Translations under genes and position numbers: made by a program
DNA from: Mucilaginibacter sabulilitoris
GTDB lineage: Bacteria > Bacteroidota > Bacteroidia > Sphingobacteriales > Sphingobacteriaceae
Reading direction: 5' to 3'
Assembly (NCBI RefSeq): GCF_034262375.1
Contig: NZ_CP139558.1
Location: 3,286,001-3,350,000 of the forward strand
Length of the DNA stretch: 64,000 bases
The notes under the pieces: generated by a model
What the model saw: only the letters and a program-made list of their open reading frames with translations
The model's database searches: none
Told to the model about the DNA's origin: nothing
Part shown: piece by piece, positions 27,358 through 37,336 of the stretch
Layout of the letters: the number at the start of each line of letters is the position of its first letter
Position numbering within the stretch: position 1 is the stretch's first letter

Positions 27358-28311
27358 TTATTCTGAAAATGCGTGTGTTAAAACAGATGGTTGCAGGTGC
27401 ATGGTTTGATAGCCTAATATTCTTTCGGCTATTTGTTTTCCGGTAAAGCCTGTATGTTGCAATACATCGGGCAGTAATGCCGGTTTAAACCATTTTTCAT
27501 TCAAAGCAATAGGCAGCACTTTTGCTGTTAATTGATGCTTTAGTAACACTTCGGCAACTATAGTATATAACCCACCCGTTAAAAAATGATCTTCAAGTGT
27601 AACTATCAGATTACTGGTGGCAACTGTTTTCAGAATAACCTCTTCATCAACAGGTTTAAGGCTGCGCATATTAACCAGTCCTACCGAAAAACCTTCACTT
27701 TTTAATATATCCACAGCTATAAGGGCCTGCTCGAACATTAAGCCGTATGTAAGAATAGTTACATTACTGCCGGTACATATTACTTCTGCTTTTCCCAATT
27801 CAAAAGGTTCATGCTCGTAACCGGTTTTGCGGGTATTAATGCGTATATAAGCCGGGTTGGGCGATTGCCATATCTGCGGGAGCATTTTTACAAGATCATC
27901 TTCATCGGCCGGGGCAAACACGGTTACATTAGGTATTCCGCGCATAATAGAAATATCTTCAATAGCCTGGTGGGTAGGGCCATTAGCATCCGATAAAAAG
28001 CCGGGTATAAAACCACTGAGTTTAACCGGTAAATTGGCAATACCCAAGTCGGTACGCACAAATTCAAACGACCGCATAGTTAAAAATGCGGCAAGTGCAT
28101 GCACAACAGGTATACGGTTGCGCAATGCCAAACCAGCCGCTGCACCAATCATGGTTTGTTCGGTAATACCGGTATCAATAAAACGTTTACCCAAAACAGC
28201 GGGCAGATTACGCACCAATGCGCGGTTCTCGGCAGTCATCACTATTACCTGTTCATCGTTCAGGGCTGTTGCGGTTAATAATTCTTCGTAAGTCATGGGG
28301 TTATCTGACAA
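27358..28311 (-). CDS. Transketolase, C-terminal (pyrimidine-binding) subunit
   Basis: A 317-aa protein with the transketolase central and C-terminal domains. The catalytic Glu is in DTGITEQTMIGAAAGLAL, which contacts the aminopyrimidine of TPP. Later segments (GPTHQAIEDISIMRGIPN, PAYIRI) match split transketolases and DXS-like proteins. It overlaps the N-subunit gene by 11 bp, so the two polypeptides are translated together to form one enzyme. Split transketolases sit in special pathways rather than in the pentose phosphate route; here the setting is activated-sugar biosynthesis. Confidence 0.88.
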   Translation of the reverse strand: MSDNPMTYEELLTATALNDEQVIVMTAENRALVRNLPAVLGKRFIDTGITEQTMIGAAAGLALRNRIPVVHALAAFLTMRSFEFVRTDLGIANLPVKLSGFIPGFLSDANGPTHQAIEDISIMRGIPNVTVFAPADEDDLVKMLPQIWQSPNPAYIRINTRKTGYEHEPFELGKAEVICTGSNVTILTYGLMFEQALIAVDILKSEGFSVGLVNMRSLKPVDEEVILKTVATSNLIVTLEDHFLTGGLYTIVAEVLLKHQLTAKVLPIALNEKWFKPALLPDVLQHTGFTGKQIAERILGYQTMHLQPSVLTHAFSE

Positions 28312-29164
28312 TTAAAGTTTCTGATGTTAATGATGTAGTATGTGTGCCGTGCAGCTCAAGCAGTAGCTCATCAATTTCGCCGGCTGAAAAATTGCAGAAC
28401 CAGCGATCTGCCCGTTCTTCTATACTTGGCAATCCTTTGCCACGAACGGTATCGGCAATAACTACATTTAGCTTGCCTTTTTGAAATGGATATGATTTGA
28501 AAGCTTTATCAAGTTCAGCAAAATCGTGTCCGTTAACGCGTTTAACGGCGGCTCCGAATGATTCGAACTTTTGCGCAAGCGGTTCGAGGGGTATAAGATC
28601 TTCGGTACGCATATTGGCCTGGAAATGATTACGGTCTATCACAAAGATCAGGTTGTCCAGACCATAAGCATTGGCTACCAGCACAGATTCCCAACAAGAA
28701 CCTTCGTTAAGTTCGCCGTCGCCCATAATGCATATCACTTTATTGCTGCTGCCGCAGATCTTCAGATCCATGGCAACGCCTAATGCCACCGAGGGTAAAT
28801 GACCTAATGAACCCGAGTGAAATTCAATTCCGGGAATGTTGGTATTCGGGTGCCAATAGATATAATCGTCCAATGAAAGGTGCTTTTCAAGTCTTTCCTT
28901 TTGAATAAAACCGAGTTCAGCTAACGTTCCATACAAAGCAGGTACATCGTGGCCCTTTGAAAGGAATAGATAATCGCGGTTGGGATCGTTTAAATTGAAC
29001 GGAGTAACATTCAGAAATTCGGTATACAGGTAAACAACCAAATCAACCGCTGAAAGAGACGCGCCGGTGAAACAGCCACCTGCTGTTGACATGCGAACAA
29101 TATGCTCCCTTACTTTAAGGGCTATAGCTTCGGTTTCGTGGTATTGGGGGTTTTTACTTTCCAC
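28301..29164 (-). CDS. Transketolase, N-terminal (diphosphate-binding) subunit
   Basis: A 287-aa protein with the TPP-diphosphate motif GDGELNEGSCWESVLVANAYGLDNLIFVIDRN and the substrate-site segments GCFTGASLSAVD and SKGHDVPALYG. It is half the length of a normal transketolase and is completed by the next gene (11-bp overlap). It would transfer a two-carbon ketol unit between phosphorylated or free sugars, lengthening or shortening a chain before amination. It follows the cytidylyltransferase gene by 12 bp. Confidence 0.88.
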   Translation of the reverse strand: MESKNPQYHETEAIALKVREHIVRMSTAGGCFTGASLSAVDLVVYLYTEFLNVTPFNLNDPNRDYLFLSKGHDVPALYGTLAELGFIQKERLEKHLSLDDYIYWHPNTNIPGIEFHSGSLGHLPSVALGVAMDLKICGSSNKVICIMGDGELNEGSCWESVLVANAYGLDNLIFVIDRNHFQANMRTEDLIPLEPLAQKFESFGAAVKRVNGHDFAELDKAFKSYPFQKGKLNVVIADTVRGKGLPSIEERADRWFCNFSAGEIDELLLELHGTHTTSLTSETLIVR

Positions 29165-29176
29165 AAATTTATGTTT

Positions 29177-30001
29177 TTATGAGTCTAACAGAAATCCGGA
29201 AATTTCTCTGGTTTGTCCGGGATTTATGGTTTTTAATTCATTTAAATGATGGCGGTACCAGTTAACGCCCGCATATTCGGCATTGATCTGATAGATATCC
29301 GGCTTTCGGTTGAGTAACTTAAGGACGTCAATACAAGAGAAGCTTTTATTTTGATAATAGAGTTCTTCAAAAACTGCTTTTATAAAATGATAATCTTCCA
29401 GATAGTCGATGGTGAAACGGTGTGACATGGAATAATCCAGACCGGTTTCCCAGGTTACATTACCAATGCTGAATAGTTGTGGGTTTTCCCATATATGCGG
29501 GGTAGTATGTTCCAGCTCCATGCTTTTGGTAGCGTTTTTCCAGGTTTGCCTTAAACAATCCATGGTCATAATCTCCACATCGTTGCCGTCTGGATATGTT
29601 GCCGGATGCAGGTTGCTTACATAATCATACATACCCTTATGCTTAAAGTAATACTTAAGCACATCGTCTATAATACGCGGATCTATTAAAGGGCAATCGG
29701 ACGGGATTTTTAATACAATATCAGCGTCATGTAACAGCGCAGCCTGATAATGGCGGTCAAGCAGATTATATTGGTCGCCCCTGTAATAGGGAATATTCAA
29801 CATATCAGCTTCGTTTACAATGATGTCATCATCAGCACTAACTGTAGTAGCTATAACTATAGTTGCCTTATGCTGTATCATTTGCAGCCGCTCTATCATT
29901 AAAGCCAGGAGGCTTTTATCCACTACGGGTAACATTACTTTACCAGGTAAACGGCTCGATGCCATACGCGCCTGAACAATGATCAACACTTTATCTGCCA
30001 T
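29177..30001 (-). CDS. SpsF-type cytidylyltransferase
   Basis: A 274-aa nucleotidyltransferase of the SpsF/acylneuraminate cytidylyltransferase group. The N-terminal CTP-binding signature is IIVQARMASSRLPGKVM (residues 7-23), followed by LKIPSDCPLIDP with a metal-binding Asp and DVEIMTMDCL. These enzymes activate a sugar or acid as the CMP derivative, for spore coat, flagellar or LPS sugars. No neuraminate or Kdo synthase is nearby, so the activated compound is probably the transketolase/aminotransferase product. Confidence 0.85.
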   Translation of the reverse strand: MADKVLIIVQARMASSRLPGKVMLPVVDKSLLALMIERLQMIQHKATIVIATTVSADDDIIVNEADMLNIPYYRGDQYNLLDRHYQAALLHDADIVLKIPSDCPLIDPRIIDDVLKYYFKHKGMYDYVSNLHPATYPDGNDVEIMTMDCLRQTWKNATKSMELEHTTPHIWENPQLFSIGNVTWETGLDYSMSHRFTIDYLEDYHFIKAVFEELYYQNKSFSCIDVLKLLNRKPDIYQINAEYAGVNWYRHHLNELKTINPGQTREISGFLLDS

Positions 30002-30012
30002 TTATATATGTA

Positions 30013-31065
30013 TTAATAGTTTATCAATAATTCGTCGTTTAAAATTTGTGATATATGGTTGTTTAGTGCATTTTGAGGGTTAAAATGCTGTTTAGCTCCT
30101 GTATGGTTGATATATTCCCTACATATTTGTGCTATATTTTCGGCCGAACTACCTCCATTTTGTATGGGGGCAAGTTTGTGTAACTGCTCGAGATTAAACC
30201 AGGAATGTACTTTTTTACCCAGCGCTATACCCGTGTATACTACGGTAGAGTATTGGGTTATTAATTCGCAGCAATTGGCAATCATGTGCTGGGTGTTCCC
30301 TGTACTAAATATTAAAGCGCCTGCTGGGGCATATTTGCGAATTTCCCGCTCGGCCCTTGCCACGTTTTCGTTAGGGTGAAGCTTAAAAAGCATTTGCCTG
30401 CCGTTGGCTATTTGTGTGGCTTTTTTGATGAAAGCTGGTCTGTTTTCCACGCGATAGGTTTCGCGCATATCTGTAGTGGCTACCATTACATAATCTCGAT
30501 ATGGGAAATCATTGTCTAAAAACTGACTCAGGTTGTCGTAATTAGGCATGCCGGTTACTACTGTTTTAATTTTATCGGCCCCTCTTTCAATGAAATATTC
30601 CTGGTAGCCGGAAGATGCAACACAATAAACATCGCATACGTTTGATGACCCGTTTAAGGAGGTGTTACCGCAGAGAAAGGGTGGGAGTTTTAGTTTTTTT
30701 ACAATTTTACTAAGCAAAGTATATTTATCAACCATGCCTTCCTGCACCCATATGGTTTTGAATTTTTGTAAACGCACAGGCACAACTATATCTGAGCAAA
30801 AAACCACAAGATCATAGTTGTTTAATTTTGCTCCAAAATCAATTTGCAGATTATGCCGCCGGAGATATTTTTCAGCGCTTGCCCTGAACTGTCCTGACAG
30901 TACTGTTCCTTTTAGTAACGAACTGTGATTTATAAGGAGGTTGAATAGTCGGTTGTCTGTAAATAGTTGGCTAAACCAGCAATCGAACTCTGGCAGTTCG
31001 TTCGCTATCTGATGCATTTGTGATGTTTGGTTTATAGAACCGGTGATAAACAGTATTTTCTGCAT
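30013..31065 (-). CDS. Putative GT-B glycosyl/glycerophosphotransferase-like protein
   Basis: A 350-aa soluble protein without signal peptide or membrane segments. Residues in the second half (LFKLHPNE followed by a helix, then ITQYSTVVYTGIALGKKVHS) follow the GT-B pattern seen in capsule glycosyltransferases and CDP-glycerol glycerophosphotransferases, where the His and Ser/Thr contact the nucleotide donor. It is the first gene of the cytidylyltransferase operon (11 bp gap), which suits a transferase using the CMP-activated product. The precise family is not recognised, so the function is provisional. Confidence 0.55.
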   Translation of the reverse strand: MQKILFITGSINQTSQMHQIANELPEFDCWFSQLFTDNRLFNLLINHSSLLKGTVLSGQFRASAEKYLRRHNLQIDFGAKLNNYDLVVFCSDIVVPVRLQKFKTIWVQEGMVDKYTLLSKIVKKLKLPPFLCGNTSLNGSSNVCDVYCVASSGYQEYFIERGADKIKTVVTGMPNYDNLSQFLDNDFPYRDYVMVATTDMRETYRVENRPAFIKKATQIANGRQMLFKLHPNENVARAEREIRKYAPAGALIFSTGNTQHMIANCCELITQYSTVVYTGIALGKKVHSWFNLEQLHKLAPIQNGGSSAENIAQICREYINHTGAKQHFNPQNALNNHISQILNDELLINY

Positions 31066-31300
31066 TTATAATCTGGTCACTAATTGTTTAACAAGCAAAT
31101 ATTCTCTTCAAGGCCTTGTATGCAGCGTTTTTAATACGGAGTAAAATATTAATACAAATACCTCCACATTTATAACTTATTATAATAAATTAAATGTATG
31201 GCAGCTACTTTTAAATAGTGCTAAGTTTAGGTTATGATATAATTAATTGTATACTAAAATAGTATTAATTTAGTGTTTAGGAATGATACAGAATTTGTAA

Positions 31301-32143
31301 CTACTTTACATTAGCAGAAAATGCTATACGGCTGGTAAGGAAGCTTTTAAGTTCGGGAAGTTTATCGGTATTAATCAGGTCAACACCACAATCAAGTAAT
31401 TCGTTCCAAACAACCGGATTTTCGGGCGAAGCCCATAATCTTACTTTTTTCCCATATCGGTGAGCCATATTTACATAATTACGCAAGCGCTGTTTTTGCA
31501 GAACAGGAAACGTTCCATTACCGTCCCAGTTTACTAACCTGGAGTATTTACAGCTCGCGGTGCGATAAATATTTTCTGATGAAGTATCCTGCTGAACCTT
31601 CATTAAGTCTTCATCAATAAACGCAAGTCGGTTTTGCTGCTTTTTTAAAATTTCAAATGGTTTATTACCGGTGATAACTATAGTAATTTGCCGCTGTATA
31701 AATGTGCCGTTTTCATATCCGGAAAGTATAGACTTGTATTTTTCAAGTACCGCCGACAATGCTTCATAGGTTTTATTTGCATTTGATTTAATATCAATCA
31801 TGAGCGTGAGCGGGTACACCAACCGACCTGCGTGTCCTTCAGTGCCGTTAATACATGCGGCTAAAGGGTCGAGATAAAGGCGCTCAAGTGTTCGGTGCCG
31901 TTTGAAAATGGGAAACAAATGGGCTACTATCAATTTGCTTCCCCTTAAATAAATATCTGCTTCAATATGGGTATAGCCATTATCCAACGCATCATACAGT
32001 GGTCGTTTATGCCAATAATCATTATGAGCAAAAGCGTTAACGAGCGGTACATTTTGAGAGTAGGAGTTAAAGGTAATAAATACCAGAAGAGCAGATAACA
32101 ATAATTTCAGGTGCTTTGGGCAAAAGCTTGCTGCTTGCATCAT
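31301..32143 (-). CDS. Secreted GDPD/PI-PLC-like phosphodiesterase (AIM6-like)
   Basis: About 280 aa, with a signal peptide (ATG at 32141-32143; the frame stays open to a GTG at 32164). The TIM-barrel phosphodiesterase pattern is visible: NAFAHNDYWHKRPLYDALDNGYTHIEADI (His, Glu and Asp metal/catalytic residues), LIVAHLFPIF, LMIDIKSN, and near the end LINTDKLPELKSFL. Family members hydrolyse glycerophosphodiesters or inositol phospholipids. It lies downstream of SusCD but behind a terminator (32241-32277), so co-expression with SusCD is uncertain. Confidence 0.78.
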   Translation of the reverse strand: MMQAASFCPKHLKLLLSALLVFITFNSYSQNVPLVNAFAHNDYWHKRPLYDALDNGYTHIEADIYLRGSKLIVAHLFPIFKRHRTLERLYLDPLAACINGTEGHAGRLVYPLTLMIDIKSNANKTYEALSAVLEKYKSILSGYENGTFIQRQITIVITGNKPFEILKKQQNRLAFIDEDLMKVQQDTSSENIYRTASCKYSRLVNWDGNGTFPVLQKQRLRNYVNMAHRYGKKVRLWASPENPVVWNELLDCGVDLINTDKLPELKSFLTSRIAFSANVK

Positions 32144-32240
32144 TAATTGTTTTTGTTGCACCAAGTTACCAGTTGAATATGTGTAAGGTGTTAGCTTATG
32201 GTTAATTTATTTTTTATTGATGTTAATGTTCTGTAAAATA

Positions 32241-32277
32241 AAAAGGGATTGCTCATTACAAGCAATCCCCTTTTTTT
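32241..32277 (-). terminator. Intrinsic terminator of the SusCD operon
   Basis: A stem GGGATTGCT/AGCAATCCC (32245-32269) with a 7-nt loop. On the minus strand it is followed by a T-run, placed just after the SusD stop at 32296. Confidence 0.75.
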
Positions 32278-32295
32278 AAAAGGTTGATTTGATTA

Positions 32296-33924
32296 TTAAT
32301 AACCTGGGTTTTGAACCAGGTTAGGGTTGGTTTTTATTTCGGTAGATGGAATAGGGTACAACCTTCTGGTTGGGTCTGTATTCATTTTCAGATCGTCCGT
32401 TTTCCCACCAGCCACTGGTAGTGGATATTCTTTTTCAAACTGCCCGAAACGGATCAGATCGTTACGGCGCCATGCTTCCCATGAAAGTTCACGCGCACGT
32501 TCATCCAACAGCCCATTCAAATCAATTGATGAGGCAGTAGCGGCATGTGCACGTGCACGCAGTTTGTTTACCAATGTTAAAGGGGTTTGTGTTTCGCCAT
32601 TTATGATAGTTGATGTGGCTCCGCGTAACAAGGCTTCGGCTTTCATCAGGTAAACATCGGCTAAACGGAATACCGGTACATCGTTACTATTTAAGCGGGT
32701 TGCCTGGATGATGTTAACATCAGGGTAGTATTTGATCGATCTTACACCTTCAGATTGTGAAGTAAGCACATCGTTACCCAAATCCATCGGCTTTAATCCG
32801 CTAAGGGTTAAGGTAGGTATGATGTTAATTTGTGTATTTGCCGGAACCCCCGGAGTTGCTGCAGGATAGTAAATTGGTTGGTTGGTAAAACCACCGTTAC
32901 CATCAGGGTAAAATTGCGGACCGGCCAGCCATGTTTTAGTACGGTCGTCACCAGGGATATTAAAGCGGTTATAAAACTCAGGAGTAGTACTCATCGCAAT
33001 ACTTAAACCCACATTAAAACCATAGGCCTGTACCAGGTAATAAAAGAAACCGAAACGCGTAAACTGGTTACCTGGTATTTGCTGATCATAAGGAACAGCA
33101 AATATGGTTTCATTGATGGCCGGGCCATTAGTTGGCAAAAATATGTCCCTGTATTTAGTATCCAGGAAATAGTTGGTGTTTGCCTGTACGCTATCGCACA
33201 TGGTTACCGTTTCCTGGTAGCGGGTAGTTCCGGTATATACGCCCGAGTTCAGGTACATTTTTGCTAATAAGGCAAATACCATTCCTTTGGTAGGGCGACC
33301 GTATTGTGATACGTTTGTTGCCGCATTACTGCTTTTTGCCGGCAACAATGGTAAAACAGCTTTTAACTCACTTTCAATAAAGGCATATACTTTAGCACGT
33401 GGTTGTGTTGCTGGTTGTACGGTTACCGGGAAATCGGTAATGATAGGTACGTTGCCATACAGGTCCATCATAAAGTAAAGGTATAGAGCACGCATAGCTT
33501 TAACCTCGGCTATTGATGTTTGTTTTTTTGTATCAGATGATGATGAACTATTGATAACACTGATAATACGGTTACAAGTGTTGATACCACCAAAACCCCA
33601 TTGCCATACACCTATTACGTTAGGGTGGTCAAATGTCCAGGTATGGTAGTGCAATTGCCTGTACTGGCCACCGTCGTCAAAGTTACCATCACGGGCCGGT
33701 AAAATAGCTTCGTCTGTCGACATATCCTGCATGCGCCAGTAAGGTACCGCATAGCTTGATGAAAGGTTGGAGTAAATAGTACCCAGTAATGCGGTATAAT
33801 CGGCATCAGTTACCGGGAAATTTGATTTTACGTATTGCGACTCAACAGGTACATCTAATTTTGTACAAGAAAATGTGCCTACCGTCACAATTATCGCGGC
33901 ACATAATATGAATATCTTTTTCAT
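32296..33924 (-). CDS. SusD/RagB-family nutrient-binding lipoprotein
   Basis: A 542-aa surface lipoprotein. The signal peptide ends at Cys20 (TFSC). The SusD features are YTALLGTIYSNLSSSYAVPYWRMQDMSTDEA near the N-terminus, TPR-like repeats with MRALYLYFMMDLYGNVPI, the C-terminal VFRLADVYLMKAEALLR, RARELSWEAWRRNDLIRFG and the end LYPIPSTEIKTNPNLVQNPGY. It forms the lid of the SusC-like transporter encoded 20 bp upstream. The ligand cannot be read; no glycoside hydrolase is beside it. Confidence 0.95.
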   Translation of the reverse strand: MKKIFILCAAIIVTVGTFSCTKLDVPVESQYVKSNFPVTDADYTALLGTIYSNLSSSYAVPYWRMQDMSTDEAILPARDGNFDDGGQYRQLHYHTWTFDHPNVIGVWQWGFGGINTCNRIISVINSSSSSDTKKQTSIAEVKAMRALYLYFMMDLYGNVPIITDFPVTVQPATQPRAKVYAFIESELKAVLPLLPAKSSNAATNVSQYGRPTKGMVFALLAKMYLNSGVYTGTTRYQETVTMCDSVQANTNYFLDTKYRDIFLPTNGPAINETIFAVPYDQQIPGNQFTRFGFFYYLVQAYGFNVGLSIAMSTTPEFYNRFNIPGDDRTKTWLAGPQFYPDGNGGFTNQPIYYPAATPGVPANTQINIIPTLTLSGLKPMDLGNDVLTSQSEGVRSIKYYPDVNIIQATRLNSNDVPVFRLADVYLMKAEALLRGATSTIINGETQTPLTLVNKLRARAHAATASSIDLNGLLDERARELSWEAWRRNDLIRFGQFEKEYPLPVAGGKTDDLKMNTDPTRRLYPIPSTEIKTNPNLVQNPGY

Positions 33925-33944
33925 TTTTGTTTGTTTAACTGTTA

Positions 33945-36900
33945 TTAAAATGATGCGGTTAGACCTAAACTGAAGGTGCGTGTTTTAGGATAAAAATTCC
34001 TGTTATCGATACCCGGAGTTAAACCGCCCATATCAATTTCCGGATCAACGCCACGGTATTTGGTAATGATGAAAATGTTATTACCTGAAGCATAAAAGCG
34101 CAGGCTCTTAAACGCCTGAATGTGCGGCTTAATGGTATAACCAATGGTGGCGTTATCCAACCGCAGGTACGAGCCACTTTCCAGGAAACGATCCGAGATC
34201 AGGTAAGCATTGATATCTTTAAACGATTCGCCTAAAGTAAATCTCGGTATATTTTGCAGTTTGGAGTCGGCGGGGTTATTTAAACCGGCAAGTGTTGCAT
34301 TTAATATTTTGTTGCCATATACACCACGAACTAAAAAGTTAAGGTCGAAGTTTTTGTAGAAGAAACTGTTGCTCCAGCCGTAAACAAGTTTGGGCTGCGC
34401 ATCGTATTTAATAAACTGATCGGTAGTAAGTGGTTGTGCGGCAGTTGTTGATCCGTCGGCTTTTTCATAAGTACTAACACCGTTGGCATTTTTGCCCAGG
34501 TAGTGCCACAGATCAAAAGTACCAAGAGCATAACCTGGCTGAATGATCTGGCTGTAGTTGCCCGACTGACCTTTACCACCTAACTGTGCAGTTTGAATGT
34601 ATGGAAGAACCAGGCCACCCTGTGATAAACTTTGTACCACGTTTTTATTATGTGAAAAGTTTAACGAGGTGCGCCAGGTAAAAGCACCCGATTTTACAGG
34701 TACGGCATTTAATACAACTTCAATACCGCTATTTTTCATTTGACCCACGTTTGCGGTTAAAAGCGGATAAAAATATTGAGTAGTTGATACCTGGAGGGTA
34801 GTGATTAAGTCAGAGGTTTTTTTGATATAATAATCAACAGAACCGGTAATACGATTGTTGAGTATACCAAAATCCAAACCAATGTTGGTTGTAGCGGTAC
34901 TTTCCCATTTCAGATTTCGGTTTTCGTTACGTACGGGGCCTATAGGGTTAACTATATTACCATTATTTAAAAATTTACCACCACCCGGAGGCACGCCATA
35001 AATGAGCTGAGCGGTAAAGGCATCAAACCCGGCGCTATTACCCGAAACACCATAACCGGCTCTTAACTTTAAATCGCTGATAACCGGAACAGATTTCATG
35101 AAATCTTCGCTGGTGATCTTCCAGCCGGCAGAAGCAGCAGGAAAATAGCCATGACGAACGTCTAAACCGAAACCCGAAGATCCGTCTTCCCTTAATGAGG
35201 CCTGCAGTAAATACTTGTCGGCAAATTGATATTGTGCACGGGCATAAAAAGATACCAGCCTTAAAGTAGAAATATAGGTTGGCGGGGTAGTCCCATTTAT
35301 ATTGTAACTTGGATTAAAAATAATCTGCGAAAGCTGGGTAGGATTGGAGAATGCTAAATAATTATAAGTTAAAGCATCATTTGAAAATCCCTGGGTTTGT
35401 ACCCCGAATCCATCACCGTTACGGTCCTGCTGATAAGAGTAACCGCCTAACAATTTAAGGGAATGCCGACCAAAAATGCGATCGTAATTAAAATAGGCTT
35501 CAACTACGTTACTGGTATTGGTATAAGCGCTGCGCGCAGCTACACCACCTGCGTTAACGTATATGCCAGACTGACTGGTAGAATAGGTATTAACGTTGTT
35601 TTGTTCCTTTTGGGTTGACCCTGATATGGTAAATTTTAAACCGTTTATGATATCTACTGCGGCAAAACCATTGATCAGGGTTTTGTTGTTCTCTGTTTTG
35701 GTAAAGTTATTGTCAATTAACGATAGAGGGTTCAATGGCCCGCTGCCTGTACGGGTGTAGTTTTCTTTATAAGTACCATCAGGGTTAAAAGGGGCCACGG
35801 TTGGCAAATAGAACAAAATGCCCGACAATACCTGGCTCTGGAATATATCGTTGTTTTTGGTGGCGCTGTTGGTAAGCGTGATACCTAATTTTAAACGATC
35901 ATTAAAAAAGCGCTGGTTGATATAGCCTTTGTAAATAGTACGCTCCAGGCTGGTGTTTTTCAATATACCGTTGTTTTTTAAATAATTTACGCTTGCGCCG
36001 TACTCTGAATTGGTACCGGCTCCACCATAAGAAAGGTTATGGTTTTGGGAATAACCGGTTCTTTCGGCTAGCTTTTGCCAGTTGGTATTTGAGCCGTCGT
36101 CATCGGCTGCGCTTAGCTTAGGTACACCATTATCGGTTAAATACTTACGCAGTTCATCACCGGTAAGTACATCAATATTTTTTGATACATTTTGAACAGC
36201 GCCGTATGCACTATATGTTAACCTGGTTTGACCTGCTTTGGCTTTACGGGTTGTAACAATGATTACACCATTTGCAGCACGTGAACCGTATATAGCTGTT
36301 GATGATGCATCTTTTAATACATCAATACTTTCAATATCGGCTGGTGCCAATAAATCGATAGAAGCACCCGGTACCCCATCAATTACATAAAATGGCTGGG
36401 TAGCACCATCGCGCAAAGTTGATGGCCCCCTTAAAATAGTTGAAGGTTGTTTGTTCGGGTCACCGCTTTTTGTAATGTTTAAGCCGGCTACCTTACCTTG
36501 TAATAACTCTGAAGGGGTAGTTAGTACACCCGCGTTAAAATCTTCGGCTTTTACTGAGGTTATGGCACCCGTAACATCCTTACGGCTTGAGGTTCCGTAA
36601 CCGATAACTACTACGTCCTTTAATTGTTTGGTATCGGTTACCAGGGTAACATTAATTGCTGGCTTGCCATCAACAATTACTTCTTTAGGTACCGAGCCTA
36701 AAAATGTGAATTTTAAAACATCATCAGCACCGGTAACCGTAACGGTGTAACCACCATTGCCATTAGTAGTAGTTGATTTACCTGAACTTTTAACAGTTAC
36801 CACCACACCAGGTAACGGTATGTTAGTTTCGTCGGTTACGGTTCCTTTTACAATCCTGCTGGTTTGTGAGAATGCTGATAACGCGGTAAGTAATACAGCG

Positions 36901-36971
36901 CAAGCTATTAATAAGCTTTGCCTGTACAAATAATGGGTTTTCTTAAAAAAACTATGGTAAATTTTTTTCAT
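33945..36971 (-). CDS. SusC/RagA-family TonB-linked outer-membrane transporter
   Basis: A 1008-aa protein. After the signal peptide comes a carboxypeptidase-D-like plug extension (RIVKGTVTDETNIPLPGVVV, ~residues 39-115), the SusC box VVVIGYGTSSRKDVTGAI, the plug domain (PFYVIDGVPG, ASSTAIYGSRAANGVIIVTT), and a 22-strand barrel ending in aromatic FSLGLTASF. With SusD it imports oligosaccharides or other large nutrients. No anti-sigma/ECF sigma pair or hybrid regulator is in the window. The best promoter guess is weak: TTCCTTTG on the minus strand at 37030-37037. Confidence 0.95.
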   Translation of the reverse strand: MKKIYHSFFKKTHYLYRQSLLIACAVLLTALSAFSQTSRIVKGTVTDETNIPLPGVVVTVKSSGKSTTTNGNGGYTVTVTGADDVLKFTFLGSVPKEVIVDGKPAINVTLVTDTKQLKDVVVIGYGTSSRKDVTGAITSVKAEDFNAGVLTTPSELLQGKVAGLNITKSGDPNKQPSTILRGPSTLRDGATQPFYVIDGVPGASIDLLAPADIESIDVLKDASSTAIYGSRAANGVIIVTTRKAKAGQTRLTYSAYGAVQNVSKNIDVLTGDELRKYLTDNGVPKLSAADDDGSNTNWQKLAERTGYSQNHNLSYGGAGTNSEYGASVNYLKNNGILKNTSLERTIYKGYINQRFFNDRLKLGITLTNSATKNNDIFQSQVLSGILFYLPTVAPFNPDGTYKENYTRTGSGPLNPLSLIDNNFTKTENNKTLINGFAAVDIINGLKFTISGSTQKEQNNVNTYSTSQSGIYVNAGGVAARSAYTNTSNVVEAYFNYDRIFGRHSLKLLGGYSYQQDRNGDGFGVQTQGFSNDALTYNYLAFSNPTQLSQIIFNPSYNINGTTPPTYISTLRLVSFYARAQYQFADKYLLQASLREDGSSGFGLDVRHGYFPAASAGWKITSEDFMKSVPVISDLKLRAGYGVSGNSAGFDAFTAQLIYGVPPGGGKFLNNGNIVNPIGPVRNENRNLKWESTATTNIGLDFGILNNRITGSVDYYIKKTSDLITTLQVSTTQYFYPLLTANVGQMKNSGIEVVLNAVPVKSGAFTWRTSLNFSHNKNVVQSLSQGGLVLPYIQTAQLGGKGQSGNYSQIIQPGYALGTFDLWHYLGKNANGVSTYEKADGSTTAAQPLTTDQFIKYDAQPKLVYGWSNSFFYKNFDLNFLVRGVYGNKILNATLAGLNNPADSKLQNIPRFTLGESFKDINAYLISDRFLESGSYLRLDNATIGYTIKPHIQAFKSLRFYASGNNIFIITKYRGVDPEIDMGGLTPGIDNRNFYPKTRTFSLGLTASF

Positions 36972-37287
36972 AAAGGGGTTAAATAAATTATGAACTTAAT
37001 TGAATTCGGAAAGCGCATTTTTTCCGCTGCAAAGGAATGACGCTTATGTTATCAAATCGTCAAGTAAACATTAGGGTTTTTTGAGGTTATTATTTGTAAT
37101 GCAGTTGGTTAGTTGATTTTTATTTTTTCATAACTATTTGATTTTGTTTGTATTATGTAATATTTCTTATAGGAGTAAACAGCAAAATTCTATTATCATT
37201 AATTGAAAATTAACAGGTGTTAAAAATTTAGTATTAGAATGGTTTGGCAGAGAGTAGATGAAATTAACGTAATGGTATATCACGGAG

Positions 37288-37336
37288 AATTCATGATTTC
37301 TCTATGCTATATACGGAACACGGATGATCATGAATT
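37288..37336. repeat. 10-bp perfect inverted repeat in the susC/STAND gap
   Basis: AATTCATGAT (37288-37297) and ATCATGAATT (37327-37336) are exact complements around a 29-nt spacer. No T-run follows on either strand, so it does not look like a terminator. Confidence 0.6.
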
